From Cyclobacterium plantarum (GTDB lineage Bacteria; Bacteroidota; Bacteroidia; Cytophagales; Cyclobacteriaceae): 64,000 nucleotides of DNA. The stretch spans positions 112,107-176,106 of the forward strand of contig NZ_JAANYN010000008.1 in NCBI RefSeq assembly GCF_011290685.1. The letters run 5' to 3'. The notes beneath the pieces were generated by a model. That model was given only the letters and a program-made list of their open reading frames with translations, did not search any database and was not told the DNA's origin. Below, in pieces: positions 44,804-53,789 of the stretch (its first letter is position 1; every line of letters starts with the position of its first letter). The position numbers and the translations under genes are program-made.

Positions 44804-44903
44804 CTGTTTGGAAGAGAACCAAATCTACAAAAAAGTCCGGATTGTAAAGCATAGTTTCGAGGCAGTTTAGGTTTGGTTTTAATAAAAAATTGGTTTTGCC
44901 AAT

Positions 44904-45045
44904 TCACTGTTTCTTGCTTACCGGTTTTTCTATAAGGTTGAATAAGCACCTCAACAGGAAAGCCCATCATACTTAACTGCGTTCTGATCCTTTTCTCTGC
45001 AAGTAATCCTTATCGGCTTATCACGATGCTGATGGTAGTTTTGCT
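44904..45045. repeat. Degenerate segment related to 55821-55935
   Basis: By eye the two segments align over about 110-130 bases: both carry TTGAATAAGCA-CTCAA and then GATCC and GATGGTA near the far end, in the same order and orientation. The copy here lies between GH16 and the BspA gene. It may be an old dispersed element or a decayed gene. The remainder of 44804-45211 is AT-rich without genes. Confidence 0.45.
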
Positions 45046-45211
45046 TACAATGGCAGAAAACAGAGGGATAAATCCTTATTTAACATTCATGATTTTGATA
45101 TATAATGCAATAATAATGATTTATAATACTTTTATTAGCATTTATTTTTTGTATATTGATTACGCCTTCCGAAACCAGAATTCAGTCTCCTACCTTTATA
45201 GCTGAACCACC

Positions 45212-46951
45212 ATGAAAAAATTATTCAAAAACTTTCCCTTACCTGTGGTCCTTGTCTTGTTTGCCCTCTATTCCTGTGAGCAGGAAGACCAATCTTTACC
45301 CTCGCTGCAGGGCAGCATCCGGTTTGGGGGAATCAGCCTTAATTTTGTCCCAATGGCTTCGCCGGGTAGCCGGATTACTGCAAATTCTCCTTGGGTACAT
45401 GTTTTCCCCAATTCAGCAAATCTGGTTTTCATTGATAAGAACTCAGGCCAGCAATATGTCCTTGAATACGATCCCAGTGACTTTTCAGCTCCTTATAGCA
45501 TTGCCTTACCTTATGGGGATTATGAATACCATTCGGTCATAGAGGGAGGTATTTATTCAGATTTTTTACCTTATGAGGCTAGAGGGGAAATTTCCCTGGC
45601 CAGCCAAACCCTGGATATTAGCCTTGAGGCAGAAACAGCTTATGGACTGGTCACGGTGAAGGATCAATATTTGGAAAAGGCCTCGTTTTCAGATGGAGAA
45701 AGGGAATCAGACCTTGTGGAGCACCCGGACAGTAATTATTGGTATTCCTATGTGAAAGGGGGAACTAAAGCCAGGCTGAATATCAGGGAATCTTTACAGC
45801 GTTCTACCATCAGCAGAGAACTGAATATTGAAGCAAACAGGCACTACAATTTTATTCTGGAGCAAGGTGAAGGGGCTGCTGTAATCAGGGGCCTTATCCT
45901 GGCTGCATTTGACCTGGAGGAAGAGGAAATTCTTCTGGGTTTGAGTACAAAGTTCTTCGAGGAAAACGGAATCATCAAATGTCCCGGAGCCGTCCCCGGA
46001 GAGAAAGGTATGATCAATGATAAAATGTATCAGGCTGTGGACAGGACGCTTCTGATCCAAATGAGAGATCAAGGGGCTGATTTGACCTGTGTTTGTACTT
46101 CCCCGGTGACAGATATGAATTCGTTATTTTACGATGCCACTTCTTTCAATCAACCCATAGGAAATTGGGATGTAAGTAATGTTACGAATATGAAAGATAT
46201 GTTTCACGGAGCCATTTCTTTCAATCAGCCAATCGGGAATTGGGATGTAAGTAATGTGAGGGATATGGGGTACATGTTTCGTAGGAACTTGATTGGACCA
46301 TCTTCCTTCAACCAATCAATAGAGAACTGGGATGTAAGTAATGTTACAAATATGTATGGGATTTTTTTAGGAGCCTCCGATTTCAACCAACCATTATGTA
46401 ATTGGGATGTAAGTAGTGTTACGAATATGGCCAGCATGTTTTCTGGTGCCACTTCTTTTAATCAATCCATCGAACACTGGGATGTAAGCAATGTAACTTT
46501 TATGGATGTAATGTTTTCGTGGGCCTCGAATTTCAATCAACCAATAGGAAATTGGGATGTATGCAATGTTAAAAGTATGTCAGGGATATTTTCAAGAACC
46601 TCCAAATTCAATCAACCACTAGGAAATTGGGACGTGGGAAATGTAATTGATATAAGTTTTATGTTTAGTTATGCCACTTCTTTCAATCAACCTATAGGAA
46701 ACTGGGATGTAGGCAATGCAACGGATATGAGTTTCATGTTTTCTTCAGCCACATCGTTCAACCAACCAATCGGGGATTGGGATGTTAGTGAAGTTACAAG
46801 CATGTATGCGATGTTTTGGGGAGCAGAAAAATTCAACCAAAATATAAATTCATGGTGCGTACAAAATATCACCTCAGAACCTACAGATTTTTCCAAAGAA
46901 AGTGCTTTGCTGGATACCAATAAACCAGTATGGGGTACCTGTTCGGAATGA
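45212..46951 (+). CDS. BspA/DUF285-repeat surface lipoprotein
   Basis: The 579-residue lipoprotein (LFALYSCEQ, Cys about 22) has an N-terminal beta-rich domain (about 30-240, resembling DUF4493-type carbohydrate-associated domains), a short linker, then a C-terminal array of about ten 25-residue units of the type SFNQPIGNWDVSNVTNMxxM (about residues 310-560). This is the DUF285/BspA-type leucine-rich-like repeat, found in bacterial and protist surface proteins and tied to adhesion. Unit 2 has a 4-residue insertion (RRNLIGPS). The DNA repeats have a period of 75 bases with many synonymous changes. No secretion-system tail (T9SS CTD) is evident. Confidence 0.88.
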   Translation: MKKLFKNFPLPVVLVLFALYSCEQEDQSLPSLQGSIRFGGISLNFVPMASPGSRITANSPWVHVFPNSANLVFIDKNSGQQYVLEYDPSDFSAPYSIALPYGDYEYHSVIEGGIYSDFLPYEARGEISLASQTLDISLEAETAYGLVTVKDQYLEKASFSDGERESDLVEHPDSNYWYSYVKGGTKARLNIRESLQRSTISRELNIEANRHYNFILEQGEGAAVIRGLILAAFDLEEEEILLGLSTKFFEENGIIKCPGAVPGEKGMINDKMYQAVDRTLLIQMRDQGADLTCVCTSPVTDMNSLFYDATSFNQPIGNWDVSNVTNMKDMFHGAISFNQPIGNWDVSNVRDMGYMFRRNLIGPSSFNQSIENWDVSNVTNMYGIFLGASDFNQPLCNWDVSSVTNMASMFSGATSFNQSIEHWDVSNVTFMDVMFSWASNFNQPIGNWDVCNVKSMSGIFSRTSKFNQPLGNWDVGNVIDISFMFSYATSFNQPIGNWDVGNATDMSFMFSSATSFNQPIGDWDVSEVTSMYAMFWGAEKFNQNINSWCVQNITSEPTDFSKESALLDTNKPVWGTCSE

Positions 46952-47210
46952 GTCATTCCCAGTCTTATCCATTTAAATCCTCCATTCCAGCGGAAAACCA
47001 AAATTCAGCGACTAGAATTTTAATTTTTTTCCCTGCCCTGATGATTTTTGTTTAAATGGGTCAATTCCGAATGAACTCCTTTTTGCTGTGGGTATCGTAA
47101 AAGGACCTTGATTGCTATCCTGATTTTAGGAATATAGGTTGAAAAATGTCTCCATATCCGCTTTATTGAAAACCAGATTACTTTCCGTTTCTTTATGCGG
47201 CTAGCTTATT

Positions 47211-47520
47211 TTAATGATTTACACTTTACCAATAAGAGTTACCGAATATTCAATCAGTAATTTTTCAATTTGATGATCAATTATTTTTATTTATCATTAT
47301 ATTTAAGGGTAATTGTGACAGGAAGCGACTTAATACAAAAAAAAACAGAACGGATTAATCGGTTTACCAGTCTGGAAGAAGCCTTCGGCGGGAATGATGA
47401 TGCCTTGCGAAATACCTCCATGAAATCGGTGTATCATTAGCGTATGGGGTAAAACCGGAATCTAGATTAAAACGGTCGGTGGATGATATATAAAGCGGGG
47501 AGATGATTACAAAATAATTT
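47211..47520 (+). pseudogene. Degenerate copy of the parD-like antitoxin gene at 53241
   Basis: The DNA aligns by eye with 53059-53470, including TAATGATTTA-ACTTT upstream and the coding part. Its decayed translation TERINRFTSLEEAF...DALRNTSMKSVYH-RMG matches IELINWLTRQDEAM...DLRKSSMESAYHSRMG of the intact gene, but contains stops (TAG after VYH, TAA, TAG) and shifts. It directly precedes the methyltransferase gene at 47542. The rest of 46952-47541 has no other gene. Confidence 0.75.
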
Positions 47521-47541
47521 CTACCTAAAATAGCATTGAAT

Positions 47542-48450
47542 ATGGCCAGCAAGCAGGATATCGATTATACCTATTCCAAAATGGACAAAATTTGGCGGTG
47601 GAGCGTTGGGGAAAGGGCTGATTTTACCGGGGCCAAGTATGATGGCGATTTTTCACTTTCACTGGAAGAGGCCCAGGAAAATAAGCACAAGTTTATTGCC
47701 GAAAATCTGGAAATAAAAGCGGGTGACAGGGTACTGGATATTGGTTCGGGCTGGGGGCCATTTTTAACCTATATCCAAGGTTTGGGAGCAATAGGAACCG
47801 GAATTACACTTTCGCAGGGCCAATACAATGCCTGTAAGCGCAATGGCCTTGATGTACATATTTGTAATTACCGCGACCTAACTCCTGCAACATTTGGAAT
47901 ATTTGATGCAATAGCTTCAGTCGGCGCATTCGAACATTTTTGTTCGGTGGAAGAGTACAGGGCGGGTAAACAAGATGAAGTTTATCAAAACTTTTTTAAA
48001 ATTGTCAGCAGTTTACTACCGGTAGGAAAACGCTGTTTTATCCAATCCATGGTTTTTGGAAAAGACATGATAGACATTGATAGTGCCGATATACATGCAC
48101 CTAAGTATTCTAATGAATATTTGTTAGCACTCATCATGAATGAATTCCCTGGATCCTGGATCCCTTATGGGAAAGAACAAATCATAAAAAACGCTGCTCC
48201 TTATTTTAAGCTTGTTACTGAACACAGTGGCAGGCTGGACTATATTGAAACCATCAAAATTTGGCGTAAAAAACTAAAATCTTTTGGCTGGAAAAAGTAC
48301 TGGGCCTACCTGCAGCTTGTCCCTCAACTTTTTACTGACCCTTCCATGCGTAAACGCTTGAGCAACCTGAAAATAGCACCTATCAAGGTTGTTTTCGAAC
48401 GAGGTATTTGGGACCATCACCGCCTGGTATTTGAAAAAGTAAGTGATTAA
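47542..48450 (+). CDS. Cyclopropane-fatty-acid-synthase-like SAM methyltransferase
   Basis: From ATG 47542 the product has 302 residues. It follows the CFA/mycolic acid cyclopropane synthase pattern: HKFIAENLEIKAGDRVLDIGSGWGPFLTYI (SAM motif I), GTGITLSQGQYNACKRNG (the GITLS motif), YRDLTP, FDAIASVGAFEHFC (motif with FEH) and a C-terminal helical part. Family enzymes alkylate unsaturated lipid acyl chains or related substrates. It is shorter than E. coli Cfa (about 382), lacking the N-terminal domain. The gene lies between a degenerate antitoxin copy and a segment related to the DNA downstream of parE at 53790. Confidence 0.85.
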   Translation: MASKQDIDYTYSKMDKIWRWSVGERADFTGAKYDGDFSLSLEEAQENKHKFIAENLEIKAGDRVLDIGSGWGPFLTYIQGLGAIGTGITLSQGQYNACKRNGLDVHICNYRDLTPATFGIFDAIASVGAFEHFCSVEEYRAGKQDEVYQNFFKIVSSLLPVGKRCFIQSMVFGKDMIDIDSADIHAPKYSNEYLLALIMNEFPGSWIPYGKEQIIKNAAPYFKLVTEHSGRLDYIETIKIWRKKLKSFGWKKYWAYLQLVPQLFTDPSMRKRLSNLKIAPIKVVFERGIWDHHRLVFEKVSD

Positions 48451-48451
48451 T

Positions 48452-48605
48452 CTTTCTGGAACTACTTGCGCCCAAATATGAAACAAGTACATTTAAATTA
48501 TTTCGTACATTAGAAGTTTTATGGCTTAGGAGAGCGGGTATGACCTTGGATAGGGTGGTGCAATTCCTATAAATTAGCCACCAAATCTGTTGAGGTCCAG
48601 CTCAT
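48452..48605. repeat. Intergenic segment related to 53790-53945
   Basis: Shared blocks include TTCTGGAACT-CTT-C-CCCAAATAT, AGTTTTATG and a block ending in GCCACCAAATC, in the same order and spacing as at 53800-53920. This copy starts right after the methyltransferase stop. The remainder to 48777 shows no gene; it carries the promoter of 48778. Confidence 0.6.
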
Positions 48606-48777
48606 TTTTGAATTCCGTCAGCTGCCACCTCCTAAATATTCAATTCTCTCATTAATCTCGAACCAATAATCCCGAAAAAAGACCAATAGGTAGGAATCGA
48701 TTGCTAAATATTTGTATAGTTTTGTACCAGGCGAACGATTTAACCACTAATTTCTTACCGGTATTACATCATACAAT

Positions 48778-50145
48778 ATGGCTAAAAGACCTACGAACGA
48801 TAAAGCAACGGACCCCCGTTTCAATACAGTTGCCGCAAAGAAAGCGAGCAACACTTTCTTAACACGCCGTGAAATGCTTGGAATAACCAGTTTAGCCGGC
48901 TTGGCTACTTTTACTGGACTCGGTTTTAATGCTGCTGCGCAGTCTCCACAACGACGGCCACGCATTGCCGTTTTGGCCAGCTATTGGGGGGCTACCAGAT
49001 CCCATGCAGACTGGATCGTAACCAAGTTGATTGATGGATATTGGTGGCAGGGTGCCCATACACCATCCCGAGTTGAGGTAGCTTCTATCTTCCTGCATCA
49101 ACATGAGCAAAGTGTACTGGGCCAGAAGGTAGCAAAGGCCAAAGGCATTCCGGTCTTTAAAACGGTAGGGGAGGCCGTTAAGCTGGGGGGGAAGGAGCTT
49201 GCAGTGGATGGTGTGGTCATTGTGGGAGAACATGGGGATTATCCAAAGGACCTAAAAGGCCATTGGCTTTTACCGCGCTGGCTGATCTACAGCCAGGTGA
49301 TACAGGTTTTCGAGCAGAGTAAAAGATCAGTACCCGTCTTTAATGACAAACACCTCTCTTACAATTGGGATGAGTCCAAGTGGATGTTTGACAAATCCCG
49401 GGAGCTCAACTTTCCGTTGACCGGAGGTTCCTCCATACCCGTCTATTACCGTAAGCCTGAGAAAGAACTAGACACCGATACACCCATAAAGCATTCAATT
49501 GTACTTGGCGGGGCAGGGGACGAAGGTGGTATTTTCCATTGTATTGACGTACTTCAAGCCTTTGTAGAGCGCAGGAAGGGAGGTGAGACAGGTGTTAAAT
49601 CGGTACAGTCCATCAGAGGGGCTGAAACCTGGAAATGGGTAGAACGCAATTCCTGGGCCAGCAAGCTGGTTGACTCAGTTGCGGCAAAATTTGAATTACC
49701 TCCTGGACATTTTCAGCAGAATGATCAGGCAAATGTATGTTTGGTGGAATATAATGATGGAACGAAAGCCGCTGTACTCTCAGGCCGGGATGTGGGATGG
49801 ACCTACGCCGGGGAGATCGAAGGGCACAAAGACCCGACGATCATCTCTATGCTTGGTTGGGCAGGCCCTTTCGATCAGTACCATGCCTCAAATGCCCAAC
49901 CCCACTGGATCACAGAGATGATGGTGACCAAATCGGAACCCTTTCATGCAGAGAGGTTGCTCTTGTCAAGCGGGATTACAAACCATTATATGGAATCAAA
50001 CTGGGAAAATGGTCGTTATTCAGCCATTGGGCGAACCATCGAAACACCATACATGAACATGACCTACCGCTCCACACGCGGAACCCAATTTAACAATGGT
50101 GTGCGGCCTCCCAGCCGGCCCTATATTAGGGGTTTTGACTCATAA
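48778..50145 (+). CDS. Tat-exported protein of unknown function, Rossmann-like start
   Basis: The 455-residue product has a twin-arginine signal (LTRREMLGITSLAGLATFTG, residues about 28-47). After it come RRPRIAVLASYWGATRSHADW, a Rossmann-like first strand, VDGVVIVGEHGDYP, and a second half with IVLGGAGDEGGIFHCIDVLQAF and QNDQANVCLVEYNDGTKAAVLSG. The layout recalls Gfo/Idh/MocA-like oxidoreductases without a clear GxGxxG dinucleotide motif, so I do not name a function. It is 19 bases upstream of an M19 dipeptidase gene with a similar Arg-Arg leader, forming a two-gene operon. Confidence 0.65.
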   Translation: MAKRPTNDKATDPRFNTVAAKKASNTFLTRREMLGITSLAGLATFTGLGFNAAAQSPQRRPRIAVLASYWGATRSHADWIVTKLIDGYWWQGAHTPSRVEVASIFLHQHEQSVLGQKVAKAKGIPVFKTVGEAVKLGGKELAVDGVVIVGEHGDYPKDLKGHWLLPRWLIYSQVIQVFEQSKRSVPVFNDKHLSYNWDESKWMFDKSRELNFPLTGGSSIPVYYRKPEKELDTDTPIKHSIVLGGAGDEGGIFHCIDVLQAFVERRKGGETGVKSVQSIRGAETWKWVERNSWASKLVDSVAAKFELPPGHFQQNDQANVCLVEYNDGTKAAVLSGRDVGWTYAGEIEGHKDPTIISMLGWAGPFDQYHASNAQPHWITEMMVTKSEPFHAERLLLSSGITNHYMESNWENGRYSAIGRTIETPYMNMTYRSTRGTQFNNGVRPPSRPYIRGFDS

Positions 50146-50164
50146 TTGATAATTTGATAATCTC

Positions 50165-51406
50165 ATGAAACGCCGAGACCTTATAAAAAGCCTTACACTT
50201 CTTCCGATTGCAGGAAGCATGTTTCCAATAGAAACCTTAAAAGCTGCTTCTGCTACCGGAATGAGTCTTGCTTTAGATCCCCCCACCAAGCCAATGAATG
50301 ATTTACATCACCAGGCCCTGGTGATGGACGGGCATACCCACGTCATGACTCGCGAGCTACTGTTCGGTACCGATATTGGACAGCGCTATACCGATGGGAC
50401 CGTCGATCTCCCAAGGGCTAAGGAAGGTGGCGTGGACGCGATGTTTTTTACCGTATATACCCCTGAACACTATTATCCCGGAAGGTTTGAGACGAAAAAC
50501 ACCTTTCGGGTGGTGAACCTGGCGCTGGACCAGATTGAGAAAAACAACGCGGTGATCGAGCTGGCCCTTACCGCTTCAGATATAGAAAGCATTACCAAAA
50601 AAGGAAAGATTGCGGCATTTCTGGATTTGGAAGGCCCTTTTGACCTGGACGGAGATATCAACCTATTACGTGCACTTTATCGATTAGGGCTTAGGTCCAT
50701 GCAGCTTACCGCCCACAATACCACCAATGCGTTTATAGATACCTGCAACGATGTCAGTCGTTGGGGTGGTATCAATGAGCTGGGAAAAACAATCATTGCT
50801 GAAATGAATCGTCTTGGAATGGTCATCAATATTGCCCACGCCTCGAATGACGCCATCCTGCAAACAGTCGAGGCAAGTAAAGACCCTGTAATCTACAGTC
50901 ACGGTGGCTTTTACAGCATCGTACCTCATCCGCGCTGTATTACCGACGAAGCGGCAAAAGCTCTGGCGGCAAAAGGCGGGGTTATTGGGATTCACTTTGG
51001 CAGCCTGTTTAACAACCCAAAATACTGGGAATGGCAGACAGACACCAAAGAGACCACCCCAGCTTCCGTACAAAGCACCGAATTGAAGACAATTGAAGAA
51101 GTGGACAAGGAGCTGATGAAAGAGGTTCCACTGAATTTTACCGGGGAGATTCCCGATGAGTATTGGATGCACGTAGATCAGTTGGCTAAAGTGATTGACT
51201 ATGGGGTGAATTTAGTTGGCGAGGACCATATGGCGATAGGCTCCGATTTAGATGGGGGCCCTGAGCTGCCACGCGAAATCAAGGACATCAGCGATTTTCC
51301 CCAAATTACCATGGCGATGCAGCGGCTCGGTTATAGCAATAAGCGAATCAAAAAGATCCTTGGCTTAAACTGGCTTCGCGTGATCCGGGAGGTAACGGGG
51401 GGATGA
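50165..51406 (+). CDS. Membrane dipeptidase (peptidase M19) family protein
   Basis: The 413-residue protein begins with a Tat-like leader (MKRRDLIKSLTLLPIAGS). The M19 barrel shows VMDGHTHVM (about 53-61), the bridging Glu in LDLEGPFDL (about 157-165), NIAHASNDAI, VIYSHGGFY and GVNLVGEDHMAIGSDLDGG. In classical renal dipeptidases the first motif is HxD; here it is HTH, a possible change in the binuclear Zn site. The enzyme would hydrolyse dipeptides or related amides in the periplasm. It is cotranscribed with the preceding Tat protein. Confidence 0.85.
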   Translation: MKRRDLIKSLTLLPIAGSMFPIETLKAASATGMSLALDPPTKPMNDLHHQALVMDGHTHVMTRELLFGTDIGQRYTDGTVDLPRAKEGGVDAMFFTVYTPEHYYPGRFETKNTFRVVNLALDQIEKNNAVIELALTASDIESITKKGKIAAFLDLEGPFDLDGDINLLRALYRLGLRSMQLTAHNTTNAFIDTCNDVSRWGGINELGKTIIAEMNRLGMVINIAHASNDAILQTVEASKDPVIYSHGGFYSIVPHPRCITDEAAKALAAKGGVIGIHFGSLFNNPKYWEWQTDTKETTPASVQSTELKTIEEVDKELMKEVPLNFTGEIPDEYWMHVDQLAKVIDYGVNLVGEDHMAIGSDLDGGPELPREIKDISDFPQITMAMQRLGYSNKRIKKILGLNWLRVIREVTGG

Positions 51407-51549
51407 TATACTAGACTTTTCTTTTTCTTCCATTTGAAATATTTCATAATATAACATTCGAGTTAGGCCAATTCCTTCTGACGGTCAACCTGAATCTTCT
51501 CCGAGGCGATTTTCCTTCCATCCTTCCCACTTTCTATTTTTTCAGAGGT

Positions 51550-52689
51550 CTAAAACCTAAAATCAATCACCGCAAAACCCAATTCGTCTTCGATATTGAC
51601 ATAAGACCAGAGCTTACCGTCTTTCCAAAAATAGTTTTCGGGTACTTGATTTAAGCCTTCAATTTTGGTTTCACCCAAAACATTAAAGTCCTTGTCGTAG
51701 GCAAAAAGAAAAACCTCAAAAGTAGGTGGGTCTTCTCGTTTTTCACTCAAAAAAGTTTTTCGACCCAATCGCAAATACATTTTCCTGGTTTCATCCCAGC
51801 GCGGCTCCATATAATTCAAGTGCTCGAATACCTTTCTTTTATCTTCATTGAATGCTGCTTTTTCCTCAGGAGAATTATTGACAGAGAACATCATCCGATT
51901 GGGAAAATTTATGTGCTGAATATCAATAAATTCCAAGCTTTCGGTCAGTAGATCCAACCGGTAAATGGCGCTCATAGCACCTGCGGTGAGAAAAAGCTGT
52001 CGATTTTCGATATACATGTAGTTATCGACAAAAAAGAAGTCTATCATCCCATCCACGACCAATGTCCCACCAAATTCCCTAACAGCTTTCATTTCAGGTA
52101 TTGGTTCCATTCGAAGTTCCTTGGTTCTCGGATCGATAATGAATAACTGGTGCTTCCCAGATTCCTCAGTGGATGGTTGGGAATAGATTCTATTATCCTC
52201 AAAATCAAAAACTGGATTATCATACAACTGATGCACATTGTTGGCTAGTTCAGGGTTAATTCCTTCCGGTACCACATTTAGACTTTCGACCAGTTCTCCT
52301 TTGGTATCAAAAATTCCCTGTGTTCTATAGCCCTTGATAAATAAATTCCCATTTGGTCCCAACTGGAATTTAACCCAATTGGAACCTAATCCATTAGGCC
52401 CTTCCTTTTGAAATGGTATTTTCCGAACTAATTTCAGCTTATTCAAATCCACCTCCACCAGGTTTAATGGTTCATTTTCAAAAAATAGCAGTTTGCTTTT
52501 GTCCTGGTTAAGGGCTTTAAAACCTAGTCCTGAACTTAGGATGAAAATATCATCACCTGAATCTACCAGAACTGTATCCACCGTAAAGGTCAGATTTTCA
52601 AGGATATTTTCTGATTCGGCTTCTTCAGAAGATCCATTGGCGCAAGAAAAAAACAGGGGGATCAATAGGAAGTAGATTAGCTTTTTCAT
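51550..52689 (-). CDS. DUF4221-type beta-propeller lipoprotein
   Basis: The 379-residue lipoprotein (LFFSCANG, Cys about 16) fits the DUF4221/BF3164-like 6-bladed propeller group of Bacteroidota: repeated strands such as LLFFENEPLNLVEVDLNKLKLVRKIP, HQLFIIDPRTKELRMEPIP and the closing WKDGKLWSYVNIEDELGFAVIDFRF-like end. No catalytic motif; role unknown. Immediately upstream (52693-52850) is the 3' remnant of a tandem paralogue. No other gene accompanies it. Confidence 0.75.
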   Translation of the reverse strand: MKKLIYFLLIPLFFSCANGSSEEAESENILENLTFTVDTVLVDSGDDIFILSSGLGFKALNQDKSKLLFFENEPLNLVEVDLNKLKLVRKIPFQKEGPNGLGSNWVKFQLGPNGNLFIKGYRTQGIFDTKGELVESLNVVPEGINPELANNVHQLYDNPVFDFEDNRIYSQPSTEESGKHQLFIIDPRTKELRMEPIPEMKAVREFGGTLVVDGMIDFFFVDNYMYIENRQLFLTAGAMSAIYRLDLLTESLEFIDIQHINFPNRMMFSVNNSPEEKAAFNEDKRKVFEHLNYMEPRWDETRKMYLRLGRKTFLSEKREDPPTFEVFLFAYDKDFNVLGETKIEGLNQVPENYFWKDGKLWSYVNIEDELGFAVIDFRF

Positions 52690-52692
52690 GGT

Positions 52693-52850
52693 TTAAAATT
52701 TAAAGTCTATCACTGCAAATCCTAATTCATCCTCCACATTGACAAAAGACCAGCGTTTCCTGTCTTTGAAAAATGGGAATTCGGGAATTTTATTTCATTC
52801 AGGCAAGTGTTTTTCGCCTGGTACATTCATGCCTATTGTGCTAGAAACAA
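52693..52850 (-). pseudogene. 3' remnant of a second DUF4221 lipoprotein gene
   Basis: In reverse, this stretch reads GMNVPGEKHLPE, an in-frame TGA, NKIPEFPFFKDRKRWSFVN and VEDELGFAVIDFKF then TAA. It matches the intact gene end (FNVLGETKIEGLNQVPENYFWKDG..., WSYVNIEDELGFAVIDFRF). The in-frame stop and the missing upstream part show decay after tandem duplication. Confidence 0.8.
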
Positions 52851-53000
52851 CCCTCCTGTAACAAAAGTAACCTTTTGATTTAAATTAACCCGCTAATCAC
52901 CTAAAAAATTAATAAATAATTCCATTTGGCTTGGACCCATTTCCTCACAAGCGTGGAATTTGAGAAAATAGGTAAATGAATTGAATCCTCCAAGAATAAA

Positions 53001-53032
53001 AAAGCCTCTAATCAATTGTTATAGAGGGTTTT
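53001..53032. terminator. Possible terminator hairpin
   Basis: AAAGCCTCTA (53001-53010) and TAGAGGGTTTT (53022-53032) pair with one mismatch and are flanked by an A-run and a T-run, so the hairpin could work in either direction. It lies in the 550-base stretch between the DUF4221 remnant and the antitoxin gene, which holds no other gene. Confidence 0.45.
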
Positions 53033-53240
53033 ATTAGTCGTTGCTTGTAGCTTTTTATAATGATTTATACTTTCCTATTTTCGGATACAGAAAGTATAAT
53101 TGCTTATTTTACAATAAGTTAACTTGTTGCCGGTACAATTACGGTACAGGATTAAAAAGGGATTTTTTAAGGAATAAACAGTGGCTTGGATTATTCCCAT
53201 AATCATTTTTTATAATTTATCGTTATCTTTAAATGTAATT

Positions 53241-53483
53241 ATGTTAGGAATGGACTTAGCTCTTAAAAAAATAGAATTGATCAATTGGTTAACCAGGCAA
53301 GATGAAGCCATGGTCGAAAAAATTGATGACTTACGTAAATCTTCCATGGAATCGGCATATCATTCGAGAATGGGAGAAAAACTGGAATCCAAATTAAAAC
53401 GCTCAGAGGCTGACATAGAAAGCGGGAGGACCCATAGCCAGGAAGATATGGAGACTTACTTCGAAAGCAAGTTTAATCAGTGA
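53241..53483 (+). CDS. ParD/RHH-like antitoxin
   Basis: From ATG 53241 the product has 80 residues (a second ATG, 53250, is equally possible): MDLALKKIELINWLTRQDEAMVEKID, then RKSSMESAYHSRMGEKLESKLKRSEADIESG and a C-terminal acidic tail. This is the layout of the short antitoxins found in front of ParE/RelE toxins in Bacteroidota. Its last codons overlap the GTG start of the toxin frame (GTGA at 53480). Antitoxins bind and neutralise the toxin and repress their own promoter. A decayed second copy lies at 47211-47520. Confidence 0.75.
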   Translation: MLGMDLALKKIELINWLTRQDEAMVEKIDDLRKSSMESAYHSRMGEKLESKLKRSEADIESGRTHSQEDMETYFESKFNQ

Positions 53484-53785
53484 AGAAAGTACAAGTAATC
53501 TGGACTGATGAATCGTTAGGCGATTTAGAAGCCATCTATGATTTTCTTGTTGCCAAATCTCCCCAAGCGGCGAAGAAGGTGGCCATATCTATTTTGGCAA
53601 GAACCCGTCAATTGGAAACTTTTCCAGAATCTTGAGCACCTCAAGATACAGATAAAACAGTAAGCCGTTCATACCGCTACTTGGTTGAAGGAAATTACAA
53701 GATCATATATAGTGTAGAAGGAAAGGCCTTGTATGTTGAAGCGGTGGTAGATACCAGAAAGGATCCAGCCAGTACAAGGGTTTAA
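53480..53785 (+). pseudogene. ParE/RelE-family toxin gene with in-frame stop
   Basis: Starting at GTG 53480 the frame has 102 codons ending at a TAA at 53785. It reads as ParE: VIWTDESLGDLEAIYDFLVAKSP, AISILARTRQLETFPES, then a TGA (53633-53635, codon 52), then APQDTDKTVSRSYRYLVEGNYKIIYSV and ALYVEAVVDTRKDP. The stop falls where ParE proteins carry Gly (FPxSG), so one GGA to TGA change explains it. The toxin should be inactive unless the stop is read through. The antitoxin gene in front is intact. Confidence 0.88.
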
Positions 53786-53789
53786 GATA

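Noticed and set aside
47536-48450. Thoeris-, CBASS- or other defence-linked methyltransferase
   Set aside because: The sequence follows CFA/mycolic acid cyclopropane synthases, and no known defence effector is adjacent.
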